A stretch of 64,000 bases of DNA from Pomphorhynchus laevis. Taxonomy: Eukaryota; Acanthocephala; Palaeacanthocephala; Echinorhynchida; Pomphorhynchidae. Position numbers and translations under genes: made by a program. The stretch is taken from positions 372,001 through 436,000 of the forward strand of contig WNNJ02000199.1 in the NCBI GenBank assembly GCA_012934845.2. The letters run 5' to 3'. The notes beneath the pieces were generated by a model that had not been told where the DNA came from, made no database searches, and saw nothing but the letters and a program-made list of their open reading frames with translations. Below, piece by piece: positions 31,901 through 46,900 of this stretch (its first letter is position 1; every line of letters starts with the position of its first letter).

Positions 31901-34900
31901 TTTCGCTAACTTCTGTTAGCATCTTCAGAAAATTATTTCATTTTCTTAAATGTTTAAATAATAAAAATAAAATATCTAAAATTACGCAAATAATCTTTAA
32001 AATTTGGAATATCGTAGGTGACAGGAATAACTTATAAAGCCTCTATTGTCTATATAATGTCATGCTTCTATTTGATTAATATATGAATTTATGAATATTG
32101 TTTTGTGGGCAATCTCCTTTTCATTCTTTCAAACGTGCCGATCACAAAATTAATACATCTTTTGCATATGCGAGATATATCTTCATTTGGTTTCTATTCT
32201 GCTGAAGTGCTGGCATTGAGACTAAATTTATAACCCGACGGTTATAAGTTATAACCGTCGGGTCATTCATAAGTTATTCCCGTCACCTACGATATTCCAA
32301 ATTTTAAAGATTATTTGCATAATTTTAGATATTTTATTTTTATTATTTAAATATTTAAGAAATTGAAATAATTTTCTAAAGATTCTAACAGAAGTTAGCG
32401 AAATATCAAAAATAATTTCCTCTTTTCTTTGATCCAACTCCAGTAATTCTTTAATGAAATGTCATTCATTTTAAAAAAGAATTAAGTGCTGAATTAAAAC
32501 TGATTAAAAGATTTAGTTTTTTATATTCTACATTTGATAAATTTAATGTACCTTTGTCCGTGCCACATTGAAATGGTCTCGTGTCATTATTTTTGTAGTT
32601 TATTAATTTGCTTAAATTTATTTTAAAATTAAATAATTTTTAAATTTAATAAACTATTTTATTAATTTGATTGAAGAGTTATTAATATTGGCTTACAAAG
32701 CTCATTACTAAAGTTTCAATATCGATACTTTACTATTTTAAGCTGCTTTGAACTCAATTTAATATTTGTAAAACACTTAATACGACAGCATTAATCGAGT
32801 TTTAAGTTATGATTATTTTTATAAACCGATAGACAAGAAATGCAGCTTCAATTTGAAGTTTCAATTACTACTGAGTATTCTTAATTGAAAACTAAACTAT
32901 TTTATTAATTTGATTGAAGAGTTATTAATATTGGCTTACAAAGCTCATTACTAAAGTTTCAATATCGATACTTTACTATTTTAAGCTGCTTTGAACTCAA
33001 TTTAATATTTGTAAAACACTTAATACGACAGCATTAATCGAGTTTTAAGTTATGATTATTTTTATAAACCGATAGACAAGAAATGCAGCTTCAATTTGAA
33101 GTTTCAATTACTACTGAGTATTCTTAATTGAAAACTAAAACAACAAGCGAACATATTTACAGCGGTTTGTCTCCTGTAGATGCTAGCAGTCAGCAAACGA
33201 ACTCTTGATAATTTTTATAAAATATACCTCGATGGTTAGCTTATTTGTTTAATTACCATGTGAATAAAATAGTAAACACTTATTTTAAATTATAAACCGT
33301 CGTGATATTAACTTACAGCATTAATAAAGGCACTTTAACGTTCCTCTAATAAAAACGATGTACCTTGAACAGCCATTATTAAAATAGTAAAGCTTCTCTG
33401 CTGCATTTCGCGTATAATGGTATCGCATACTTGTATGTCTACATGGTTTCGTTTCATTAGTTCACGATTTCCGATCAGAACATGTAATACATTCTTGTTG
33501 GTGTTTTGAAATTCCACAACCGCCTGGAGACCACAACCAGGAATCGTTGCAAAATCAGTACAACGTGCATTGTCTGTTCTGATATTATGAGTCTATACTG
33601 GTAGTAACCAAAATTAACTTTCAATAAATGTTTGACGAGGATTGAAAATGCTACCTTTGTGAAGTTGGTGATTGCTTTGGCTAATGGATGTTCGGAATTT
33701 GCTTCGACGACATTGGCAATTGATAGAACCTCATTTGCATCGTAAATAGCATCGCCCATCGCAAGATTAAACGTCTTGAATTCCAAAACGCTGGGACTCC
33801 CTACAGTGATTGTACCCGTTTTATCAAATATGATTGTATCGATCTAAAAATGCAAATTAACATTTAACAATTTAACATTTAAAATATATCGTTGAGAATT
33901 GCTTTCGGTCAAAAGTAACTTTTTTTTTATTGCGAACCATCCCCGAGAATACAAAAAGAACTTTATTTATTTGATATTTCGACTGTACTTAGCAGTCCTT
34001 TTCAATTGTATGTATTTTAGATCTCTAACTTTTTATTTATTTAAAATATAACAATTTCTCCGAATAATTGAATATATATTTGGTTATGCATTTATATTAA
34101 GCAGATACACGATCATGTCGGACAACAAATGCATGCAAAAATAATTTATTACATAATATAATTTAGTTTCATTTCTGTTAAGCATCATCAACAATAAATG
34201 AGGCAAAGCATATTAAAAATAAATTAAAAACGATACAAATTAAAATGATTTAAAAGATATAATTAAAATTATTTATTAATTGTATAATTAATAAGATAAG
34301 ATATCTTATCGTAATTAAAGATAATTGAATTAAGTATTCTATTTTATTATAGGTCTCATATCCATAATATATTTTATTATACAAAACAAATGTTGTATAC
34401 AACGTTACTACAAAAAATCAACGTAAATCCTTTCCATTTCTACTTGTGTCATTTTTACCGTTGCTGCTTACCCTATTGAGACTTGACTTCATGTCATCTT
34501 ATCAATTGTGCAAAAACTGAACTTGGAGTGGTGCGATAATGTAAAAATAATAAGTAGAGAAGTGCGTGAGTCTAGGCAGGATGTTCATGTAAAGTATGAT
34601 TTGGCAACTTGACCAGGTATTTTCATCACACAAAACTTATCAAGATAGGCATGCAGCGAAGTCCTCCAAATTAATGGTATATTTTACATATTAGAATCGC
34701 ACCAATTGTCTTGTACGTACATATATGATAAATGCAACTCTGGATTTATCGTTTTAAATTTCAAGTTAAATTCTTAGATAAGTTTACAACGTACAGGATT
34801 CGGACTGAGATGGTTTAAGTCTCGTAAAAATAGTGAACAAAGTTCTAAGAATTACAAGGAAGCAACAGCTGTCGAAGAGCATTTCATGGATACCCTACGA

Positions 34901-37900
34901 ATCGTTTCACAAAAAAACGTGCAAAAGTTTGCTGTGAGAGATGTTGCTTAAATGCCGATAAACTATTTTGTACTAGAGGAAAAATTATAGTCTTGATGTG
35001 TCTAAAGTGAGCTGTAAGTCATGTAGATATTTGGACATAGTGATCAAATCGTCAGCATACATAACACATGATACAAACGGCGAGGAATCAATGAAATATC
35101 AATGCTAGATCACCCAGAGAAGCGGCGAACAAGAACGGATTCAAAAGGTCTCCTTGCACTACATCTCGATTAGCCTGATTTCGTTATTTCAATAGTAACA
35201 CCGATGCTTTGGATAAATTTATTTTATAGTGAAATGATAGCCTCACAACCTTTTCATTAAAATTCATTAAAACTTGAGATTTTTAATAATATTAAAAATA
35301 TTATATTTTAAGATTAACGTATTTTTGTATACCTTATGAGCAATTTCTAGCTGATCGCCTCCTTTAATTAGAATTCCATTTCTCGCTCCCGTTCCTGTAC
35401 CAACCATAACAGCAGTTGGCGTGGCGAGTCCAAGAGCACAGGGGCATGCAATGGCCAGCACGGAAATTGAAAATCGCAGAGACAATTCCAATATTACCTG
35501 CGATTTCGATACTTTCATGTCTGGATATTTCGCATACTAAATGTGATTTATTGTAACAGTTGATGAATCAGCTACACAACAATCGTATTCACTCGAATGC
35601 TATATTTTTCTATCAACAGATATAACGCGTGTTATTTCAAATTTAAACGAGGTCTCTATTTAGACTTCTTTGCAATTTACTCGTTTATAAATAATACAAA
35701 ATATATACGTGAGCTGAAAAACAGTGCCATATTTATATAAGTTTAATATTTAATAATAAGTGCTTTAATAATATGGCACTTTAATAATAAGTGCCATATT
35801 TATTTAATTGATTCTCTAATACAGTAGAAACCATTATATTCTTAATATTATATTTTAATATAATTCATTATATTTCATTATGATATTAACATTATTATAA
35901 TATTATAATATTAAATAGTATTTAATATTATTTAAATTATATCTACGTATTAAATAATATTAAAATTCAAATATTATTCAAATAATAAATATTATTTTAT
36001 TATAAGAAAGAAATTACTTATTAAATGCTAGAATACTTAATTTAGCATTTATATGCCTTCATAAAGGTATATTTTATTATAAATTTATACAATTATATTT
36101 AGTAGTCATTACTTAGTCTTAATAACATATAACCAGCTCCTTCCTGGTGGCTGCTCCTCTATCGTGGAATCATCTGCCCATTCATATACGCCAATAACTT
36201 CCCTGCCGTGCTTCGAACGACAAATCCGATCCCATTTAAACAATTTATCTGCTTGACTTTTTCATTTTTGTTTGTGGACTTGTAAGCGTGCAGCTTGTAC
36301 GCATTTGCCACGTTAAATAAATTTGTATTATTATTAAAACGGTTTTACCATCGACATAAATATAACTATTGTCTATAAATAGCTAATCGTCAATATAATT
36401 TCTTATGAAAAAGAAAAATTTAATCCTCTTTTACTTTTTAATAATTTTATTCTTTTGAATGAAATATGATGCACCAAATCAGTAAAATTCCCAACAGTTG
36501 CTAATATTGTGACTCGATTAGCGGTTTTATTCTCACTTGAAAATATTTTTAAAAATCATAGGATTTTTAAATTATTAGTCATTACTTAATATTAATAATA
36601 TATAAACAAGACAACTAAATAACATAATATTTTATATTAATTAATCGAATATTAATTATTATTAATAATAAATAGATATGAATGAAAAAAAAACCTATTT
36701 TGAAAATAAAGCATATATTTTTTAATTTCCAGGAATTATCAGGTATAGTTAAACGACAACAAAAATTATTTTGATATTTCGCTAGTAACTACTGACATCT
36801 AAAACGTGACGATTAACTAATTTTTAACTTATTTGGATTTAAATTCTTAAATTGCGATCTTTATTGTAACAAATATTATTAATATGATATACTAGCTGGT
36901 CGCATAATAAACAATTTCATTGGATGATTTTAAATTATTTGTTGATGCAACGAATAATCAAATTGAAATTGTCAGTCAAGATTGGGTATGGTGGTATATT
37001 CTACACCAGTATGACATACCTATATTAAATGCCTAATATAGATATATTAATGCTAGGTTGATATACCTGTGCAGTCATTGTTACCATTGAAATTTTGATG
37101 ACTATTTTTATTCTGCACGCTACTTTAATCCTATCTAGAAGCCAACAGCAGTACGCTACAATTCAGTATTGGTATACCACATCAGCTACTGATCCAATAC
37201 CTTTATGTCACGTTTAGGTTCTTCTAATGTTGGCTGACGATTACCCGACTCGTCTGCTTTTATTGGCATTTAATTTGAATGTAAGACTTCGTCTTACATT
37301 TTGCAAATTTAATTGAAATCATTTCTGATTTCAAATTAAGTCAGCGTTGGTAAGAAAAGGTGCAACGTTCATTTTGAAAGCCCACATATTTTTCCTAATG
37401 ATTACTATTCTCAAACTAGTCATCTATGGTTTGTTTCCTAATTTTAATGACCTGTGCAGTCATTGTTACCATTGAAATTTTGATGACTATTTTTATTCTG
37501 CACGCTACTTTAATCATATCTAGAAGCCAACAGCAGTACGCTACATTTCAGTATTGGTGGACCTCATCAGCTACTGATCCAATACCTACATTTCACGTTT
37601 CGGTCCCTTTAATGTTGGCTGACGATCACTCGACTCGTCTGCTTTTATTGGCATTTAATTTGAATGTAAGACTTCGTCTTACATTTTGCAAATTTAATTG
37701 AAATCATTTCTGATTTTAAATTAAATCAGCGTTGGTATGGGATATGCTACCTTCAATTTGAAAACATACATATTTTATTTTTCAAAGTATAGTGTTAGAG
37801 AACGCAAAATTTACTTTTCCAGAATCTTGCATGTCACATGCCACACAAGTCAGGCTCACCTGTCTATAATTCACAGCAGTAGATCTCTGAAACCTTTCTT

Positions 37901-40900
37901 AAAATGGGTCTAATAATAGCTTTTTCCCATTTAAATGGTTTAATTACTGAATCGATTGAGCAACGATAGATGAACCATAGCGGAAAGCATAATACCGTCG
38001 CAGCCTCTCGTAATACGATCGATTGAAAATTATCATAACCGAAAATAAAGAAATGTTTTGATGACTATTTTTTATTCTGCACGCTGCTTGAATCCTATAT
38101 ATATACCAACAACAAACAGCTACATTTCAGTATTAGTGAACCTCATCAGCTACTGATCCAATACCTACGTTTAAATTTTGCAAATTTAATTGAAATCATT
38201 TCTGATTTTAAATTAAATCAGCGTTGGTAGGTGAAGAATCTTCCTTCAATTTGAAAACCTACCAATTTTTGAAATTAATTGCAATTTCTAAACTAGTCAT
38301 CTAGAGTTTGTTTCCTAATTTTAAGTTGAAATACCTGTGCAGTCATTGTTACTATTGAAGTTTAGATGACTATTTTTATTATTTCAACGCTGATTTTATT
38401 TAAAATCAGAAATCACTTCTTATTAGTTGTTATCATCCAGAAAATTTGGTATTAAAACGATAAATTGAATTTGTAAATTATTACTATATATTTTACGTTA
38501 ATATACCTATGCAGTCATTGTTTCCATTCAAATGCTGATGACCATTTTATTCTGTACGTTACTTTAATCCTATCTATAAGCCAACAGCAGTACGCCAATG
38601 TAGCGTACTGCTAATAAAAAATAGTTATCAAAGTTTCAATTATATATATAATGAAGTGTAGAAAACAGGCAAAGACACTTATAATTTATTTAAACGTTTC
38701 GTCCTTTATAGGGACGAAGTCCCTATAAAGGACGAAACGTTTAAATAAATTATAAGTGTCTTTGCCTGTTTTCTACACTTCATTATATATATAATCGTAT
38801 CCTTATGGATCCAGGCACGCAGCTTGAACTCAATCAAACAATATATATATTGAATAGTTCATATATTTTAAATTTGAAACTTATAAGTATATAACTATAT
38901 ATTTGAAATGCAAGAAGATTATGGGTTTAGTATTTATTAGTTATTTGTATGTAGATGGCAAGTTAAAGGATTCTTGCAAAACTTATAATGATAAATGTCC
39001 ATCGAAATTCTAAGGACGAGAGCCGCGTTTTCGGATTTTCCTCCCATAAGCTTGAAATAAGAAAACCAAGAGTCCTGATCAAATCTAGATCAAGGGAGGC
39101 ACTTTTATTTTTCCATGTAGATTTGTGTTTCTTATAACACTGTTTCTAATGGAAATGCCTCCCTCAGCTCAATTTCTAATTTTAAGTTCATATATCTGTG
39201 CAGTCATTGTTACTATTGAAATTTTGACGACAATTTTATTCTGCACGCTACTTTAATCCTATCTATAAAAAATGTAGTTTGTTTGCTTATAGATGGGATT
39301 AAAGTTGCGAGCTGTATTAAAAAGTGGTCATCAAAATTTCAATGATAACAATGACTGCACAGGTATATCAATTTAAAATTTTTCATAATTTCGTTCAGAC
39401 ATTGATATTTATTAGTGAAATAGAAATATCAATTTAAGGAAAAAAAAACAATTCGAAATATATTTTATTAGCAAATAACTTAAATAATTTAATATTATCT
39501 TAATACAACCAAATATACAAGATATTATATATAACGTGTTCAATGAAGCCAACACTGGTTGATACTAACATTGTATTGGAATAATTTTAAAACAAAAAAT
39601 ATTAGAAATTAACGCAATGAATAAATAAACTTTCAAAATTGAATGTGTAATTTTTTTATTCTCAGTTCCACAAGCTCAAACTCATTGCAGTTTTTTAAAA
39701 TTCTACCTTTTGATTAGAAAAATTTAAACGGAAGAAAATTTGACTAACGCTCTCTACTTGATTATACTGTATAGTTAATCGGACTAACTATACGGTAGCG
39801 ACTTATAGCGTAGTCAGCATGCAGTATGGATCGATTACAGTGGAGGTTATTGTGACTGTAAAGAACACTTTATACCTACTTTCTAGTATACATTAACTTT
39901 ATATATAATTATTATAATAATATAATAAATTCAAATAATAAATTTAAATAATTAAAATTTATTTAATTAATATTATTTAAAAATTAAATTTAAACAATAA
40001 ATTTATTATAATTTATAATAATCTATAATAATTTATATTAATTTATAATCTATTAATCTATTAATATTAATATAGTATAGTGTATATATAGTGTATATTG
40101 TATATTGTATATATAGTATATATATATATCGCCTATATATACTATATAGGCAATATATTATAGTGTCCGTATAACCATCTAATTTAAACTTTATGGGAAG
40201 TGCTTGTATCCATCAGGGAACCACTTTGAGGGAACCATTGTATAACCATCTAATTTTAACTTTGTGGGAACCACTTGTATCCTACCTCATTAAAGAAATA
40301 ATAGTTGAGGGATGTTCAGCTTTTGCAAAATCAACCATAAAACAATAAAAATTAAAGTTTCATTGAATCAAAAAAGCACAAAAACATTACAGGTTCTTAT
40401 AGTTACGTTTTATGATATCGGTATATAATCATAACTTCGGTAACAGACGCAATTTTGTATTTAAATTGCAAAATTAAAATTACAGTATTAGTACCAACCA
40501 GTGAATTGAACACGTCATATATAATATCCTGTATATTTTTGGTTGTACTAGCTATTTTTTGTTAAATTATTTAATTAAAGCTTAAATAATACGAACTATT
40601 GATGATTCCACCAAGTAAATTGTTAACTAAAAATAGCTAGCAAGCACGTAAGTGCTTACCTTGGGTTTCATATTTGTGCGTATAATGTATAAAAGTATCA
40701 TTTAATTATAGCACAAGAGATCTAATTAATTACTAATAAATGTGCGTGTATACACGAACATGATTCACAAACACGTTATTTTATAAATTATCACTTAGTT
40801 TAATTGAAAACTAGTGTTCCACTGATCTCTTAAATCGCTTCTCAGTGCACTCCTGAAATCTAAGTGAATGCATGATGGATATCTCAAGGCAAAAACTGTA

Positions 40901-43900
40901 ATATTTAATTACCGATTGATACATTCAAAAGCGCAAACGCTTTGAAACATGAAACAACTCACCCTGGAATATTTGTAAACGCTATCATACGCTATATAAC
41001 CTGCAAGTAGCCATCCAAGAAGAGTAATAATTGCTATAGTTATTACTCCGGGAACAAAATATCCGGCGATAACATCCGCAAAAGCTTGAATTGGAGGCTA
41101 CGAGTGATAAAATCATAATGATAAAAGAAGAATCATGATTTATGTTACCTTAGCTGATTGCGCCTTCTCAACCATTCTGATAATTTGAAACAGAGTACTG
41201 GCTTTGCCCACGCATATAACACGAATGAACAAGACGCCTTCGTTATTTATAGTACCACCAATTACCTTGTGACCTTAATAAAGGAAGATGAAATTACACA
41301 TTAAAATATTTTTTTTAAATTGAAAAAATTATATTAAATATATTATATATTAAATATTAAATAATATTTTAATATTATATTAATATTATATAATATTAAT
41401 ATTTGAATATTATATTATATATTAAATAATATTTGAATACATAATAACTCAATTGTATATTCATTTTTTTAATCAATATTATTTATTATATACCAAGAGG
41501 TTCTCGCAAATGGGCCATTATATGTACAATCTCAAAATTATGTTCTTCCTTGTGAAATTTTTATGAGGCCATTACGTTTATGGATAAGCCCATCAGGACC
41601 TGCCATCTCTTGTCTTGAAGATGAACCAGAAGCACTCATCATCCGAATTGTCATTGCCACCGCTTTTGCCATTTTTGTGGATATCCTCGCTCTGATACTT
41701 ATACAGTCACTGTATTCCCGTCGACCGCTTGCTGCATAATAAGATGACATCTGCTTGAATACACAGTATGCTGCTGGACCCGTTATTTCGGTTGTCGAAA
41801 TTACGATCGAATAAAAGGAGGCATTCTAAAATCTTGTAATTATCTCACTATATTTAGTGTTCTTTCTATCCTCATGATATTAAAATGGATCGAGAACGCG
41901 CTCTAGAGAATTAGATGGAGCCAAGCTACTATACACGCAGATATCCATTAAAGGACCGCGCCGTTATAACTCAATATAATCCATTGCATACTATATCTGA
42001 ACGTACCTCTCTCTATCTCGTGTTGTTGTTCGCGAATCAAACACCATTGTGTCCGGTACCGATTGCAGAAGCGATTCCCTCGATTCAAGACGAGAGAAAC
42101 TTTTTAGTAAACTGCTGATTTCGTTCGCAACTATATTTTGTCGAATAAATGTGAATCCTTTAGTCCTACATGAAAACACATGCGTGATGTCGAATATGTC
42201 CCCGCAGGAACAATTGTTATCTACATTTCTCGGATCAAATCTATAACGCATAGCAATTGCATTTTGAAACTCCCTAGTCGTTATAAATATGATACCTGCA
42301 TACAAGTTGGAGCTTAGCAATGTGGATGTACCCGGTGTGTTCGCATTCATTAGGATGGTATGTATGTCTTTATTCGAATCGTGGATAACTTCATCCCGTA
42401 ATTGTGTATAGGCTTGATGTCTGTCCGAATTTGTCCAGAAATATTCTGTTGTCCGATAACCAACTCCCTTCCTTCCATTCATTCAATAGTTAGTCGGCAC
42501 ATTGAAAACGAATTCTCATAAGCGAATTTTGCCGCAACCATTATATCACAGACATTCATATCACCGAATCCATATGACAATGATATCAGTTTCTTTAGAT
42601 CCCTGTCCATCTTATCCAAATCGAGAATTTTTGGTATTAATCGTAAATACAGAACATCATTTACAGGTTCAATCCATGAATGCTGGGACATGCAAGTTCT
42701 TAACAGGTATGATCATTGATGCTGTATTGATTTGATCAGCAACAAATATGCAACAAACGAGTTACTTGATGATACTTTTGTCAGCTTTTCGATTCATTTT
42801 ACAACTTCAATTTCAACTTCTTGACAAAATCTGTCGATCCAATAAAACTTCCTAAATATTTTACTCCATCTTTACATATTCATACTGATGCTTTCTTAAA
42901 AACATCAAAGTTTTCGTTCAGTTGACTATCGTGTGTCAATACTATACATTTTTCCTTGATTTACGATATATACAAACACGGGTCCAACTCTCACTTATTC
43001 ATCCCTTATCTTCTCGAGATCCTTAACTTGTCCTACAAACGCCTCATCATCTGCATGCCACCTAAGGGATACAAGAGACGCGACACGCTGTAGTTCCATT
43101 TTCAGTGTCATAATGGATGTTGCAAATGCAGGCATAGCTATTGGATCGCCCTGAGTAAATCCTTCGGCTGACTATATCTCTATATAGTCAGCCGAAGTCT
43201 GCAACCACTACATCGGTTTGCAGACTATAGCTCTGCAAACCGATGTGAGATCATCTCTATTGTGTCCAATTATCATTCTGCCGATAATTCTTCGTAAAAC
43301 CTCGGCGATCTCTAAAGGTTGAATTCTCGGATTTTTGTCAAGTGAAATCAATCGACTTTCGGTGTTCTGGAAACTTGTTCATGCTTCCAGAACATGTGAT
43401 TCGACTCTTTCTGTGGAAATCTTAATTGCGAAATTACATAACACATCAACAAGTTGGCTTGATTGCATGCCAAACGATGTCAAAAAGTGCGTCCATTCGT
43501 ATGAGTCCACACCTGAAGGACCCACTGAATCGCGTGTTTTCTTCGCTGCTTTAATGATATCGTCAGGACATATACTCAAAAACCTTAAGGTGTGATGCTC
43601 AGCGCAGCCTTTCATGAGATATCTCAATACATATTTGCTATCTGTCGGTGATGCAACTGAGTGCATATCCTTCAAGTGTTGCAGTACCTTCATATCATCA
43701 ATTATGGTATCCAACGACAAAACTCCACTCTGCGTTTCTCCATTGCACATACGCGAAGCTTTATTTATTTTTCCCATCCTTACATGACTAACAATTTTAC
43801 GTTCATCTATTGAATGCTTGTTATCGTAATGTTCAATGCCTTCGATTCTTCGTTTTTGTAAAAATCTTGCCTCTGATACAAAGTCACTTAATTTGCCACA

Positions 43901-46900
43901 GTTCCACATTTGAATTCTCTGCTCAATTGTCTTGCGAACATAGCTAATCTTACGTGTTTCTATTCGCTGCAATATTAGTATACACAATACCGTTGCTTTC
44001 TTTCATTCAATAGCTTCTACAAATTCTTTCTTTAAGAAAGATTCAAAGCAGGCCGAAATGATCGATATAAACTCACCACTCGCATTACACAAATAAAGAT
44101 TAAATGATTGGGAATCCAATAAATTAACTCCTGGTATATAACTTCTATACCCCACTCTAACTGCTGAACATTTGGTGACAATAAAGTGAGAGAATCAACT
44201 AGAGGAGCTGCATTGTATACGCAATTTGTAATCGATGCATTGATATTTGATTTCGCACTCTTCGTGGAACCGCATATACCTCGGTTTCTACAATTTGGAG
44301 CACTGCAGTCGATACAAGAATTACCTGCTTTCACACATTTGCACCACTTGAAAGCAGCAGACTGTCCGTTGCATCCGCAATATCGTGGTCGAGATGCAGG
44401 CTTTCCCCTCGGCATAGTGGTATGTCTCAGTGGGCGACCTTTATTTCTTATGAAATCGTTGCTTGTCTTGCAAGTCTTGTAATCGTCGTGTGTATGTGAT
44501 TAATCAAGACCACTTAATTAATCATTACTGTATGTTATAAGAATCAAGACCATTTTTTAACCAATTGTAAAAGAATTTTTATAAGAGTACAGTATTTAAA
44601 ATCAACAGTTTCTAAGCATAAACAATATACTAACAATGCCCAGTGCGGCACTTTGTTTCTAATACGTCAATTTATCAGTGACCACTAGGCAGTCATTCCC
44701 CATCCGAACGGCACAAATCGACATAATCCATTCCAATAGAAAAATCAGAGTTAAAGAGTTTACTGAAAGAGTGAAGAAAACTATAAAAATGCGTTCAGTT
44801 GTTACCCATTAATGAAATAATAGTTGAGGGATATTCAGCTTTTGCAAAATCAACCATAAGACGATAAAAATTAAAATTGCAATGAATCAAGAAAATCACA
44901 AAGCATTACAGGTTTTTATAGTTACGTTTTATGATATCGGTATATAATCATAACTTCGGAAACAGACGCAATTTTGTATTTAAATTGCAAAATTAAAATT
45001 ACATTATTAGTACCAACCGGTGCTAGCTTCATTGAACACGTCATATTTAATATCTTGTATATTACGTATATTATATGTATATTATATCTATTAATTCATT
45101 CGTCATGTTATTTAGTCAATTTTTAATTCATTCATCTCTTAATTTATTCATCTCTTAATTCATTCATCTCTTAATTTATTCATCTCTTAATTCATTCATC
45201 TCTTAATTCATTCATCTCTTAATTCATTCATCTCTTAATTCATTCATCTCTTAATTCATTCATCTCTTAATTCATTCATCTCTTAATTCATTCATCTCTT
45301 AATTTATTCATCTCTTCATTGATTAATCTCTTAATTTATTCATCTCTTAATTCATTCATCTCTTAATTCATTCATCTCTTAATTCATTCATCTCTTAATT
45401 TATTCATCTCTTAATTTATTCATCTCTTAATTCATTCATCTCTTAATTTATTCATCTCTTAATTTATTCATCTCTTAATTTATTCATCTCTTAATTCATT
45501 CATCTCTTAATTTATTCATCTCTTAATTTATTCATCTCTTAATTTATTCATCTCTTAATTCATTCATCACTTTATTTATTCATCTCTTAATTTATTCATC
45601 TCTTAATTCATTCATCTCTTAATTTATTCATCTCTTAATTTATTCATCTCTTAATTATTCATCTCTTAATTCATTCATCTCTTAATTTATTCATCTCTTA
45701 ATTTATTCATCTCTTAATTTATTCATCTCTTAATTTATTCATCTCTTAATTTATTCATCTCTTAATTCATTCATCTCTTAATTCATTCATCTCTTAATTT
45801 ATTCATCTCTTAATTTATTCATCTCTTAATTCATTCATCTTTTAATTCATTCATCTCTTAATTTATTCATCTATTCATTGATTAATCTCTTAATTTATTC
45901 ATCTCTTCATTGATTAATCTCTTAATTTATTCATCTCTTAATTCATTCATCTCTTAATTTATTCATCTCTTAATTTATTCATCTCTTAATTTATTCATCT
46001 CTTAATTCATTCATCTCTTAATTTATTCATCTCTTAATTTATTCATCTCTTAATTTATTCATCTCTTAATTCATTCATCTCTTAATTCATTCATCTCTTA
46101 ATTTATTCATCTCTTAATTCATTCATCTTTTAATTCATTCATCTCTTAATTTATTCATCTCTTAATTTATTCATCTCCTTATTCATTCATCTCTTAATTC
46201 ATTCATCTCTTAATTTATTCATCTCTTAATTTATTCATCTCTTAATTCATTCATCATTTAATTCATTCATCTCTTAATTTATTCATCTCTTCATTGATTA
46301 ATCTCTTAATTTATTCATCTCTTCATTGATTAATCTCTTAATTTATTCATCTCTTCATTGATTAATCTCTTAATTCATTCATCTCTTAATTCATTCATCT
46401 CTTAATTTATTCATCTCTTCATTGATTAATCTCTTAATTTATTCATCTCTTAATTCATTCATCTCTTAATTCATTCATCTCTTAATTTATTCATCTCTTA
46501 ATTCTATCATCTCTTAATTTATTCATCTCTTAATTTATTCATCTCTTAATTTATTCATCTCTTAATTTATTCATCTCTTAATTCATTCATCTCTTAATTT
46601 ATTCATCTCTTAATTTATTCATCTCTTAATTCATTCATCACTTTATTTATTCATCTCTTAATTTATTCATCTCTTAATTCATTCATCACTTTATTTATAC
46701 ATCTCTTAATTTATTCATCTCTTAATTCATTCATCTCTTAATTCATTCATCTTTTAATTCATTCATCTCTTAATTCATTCATCTCTTAATTTATTCATCT
46801 CTTAATTTATTCATCTCTTCATTGATTAATCTCTTAATTTATTCATCTCTTAATTCATTCATCTCTTAATTCATTCATCTCTTAATTTATTCATCTCTTA

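Noticed and set aside
41991-44482. Plus-strand open frames at 41915-42246, 42502-42735, 43335-43595 and 44186-44482
   Set aside because: All are antisense shadows of the minus-strand RT element.
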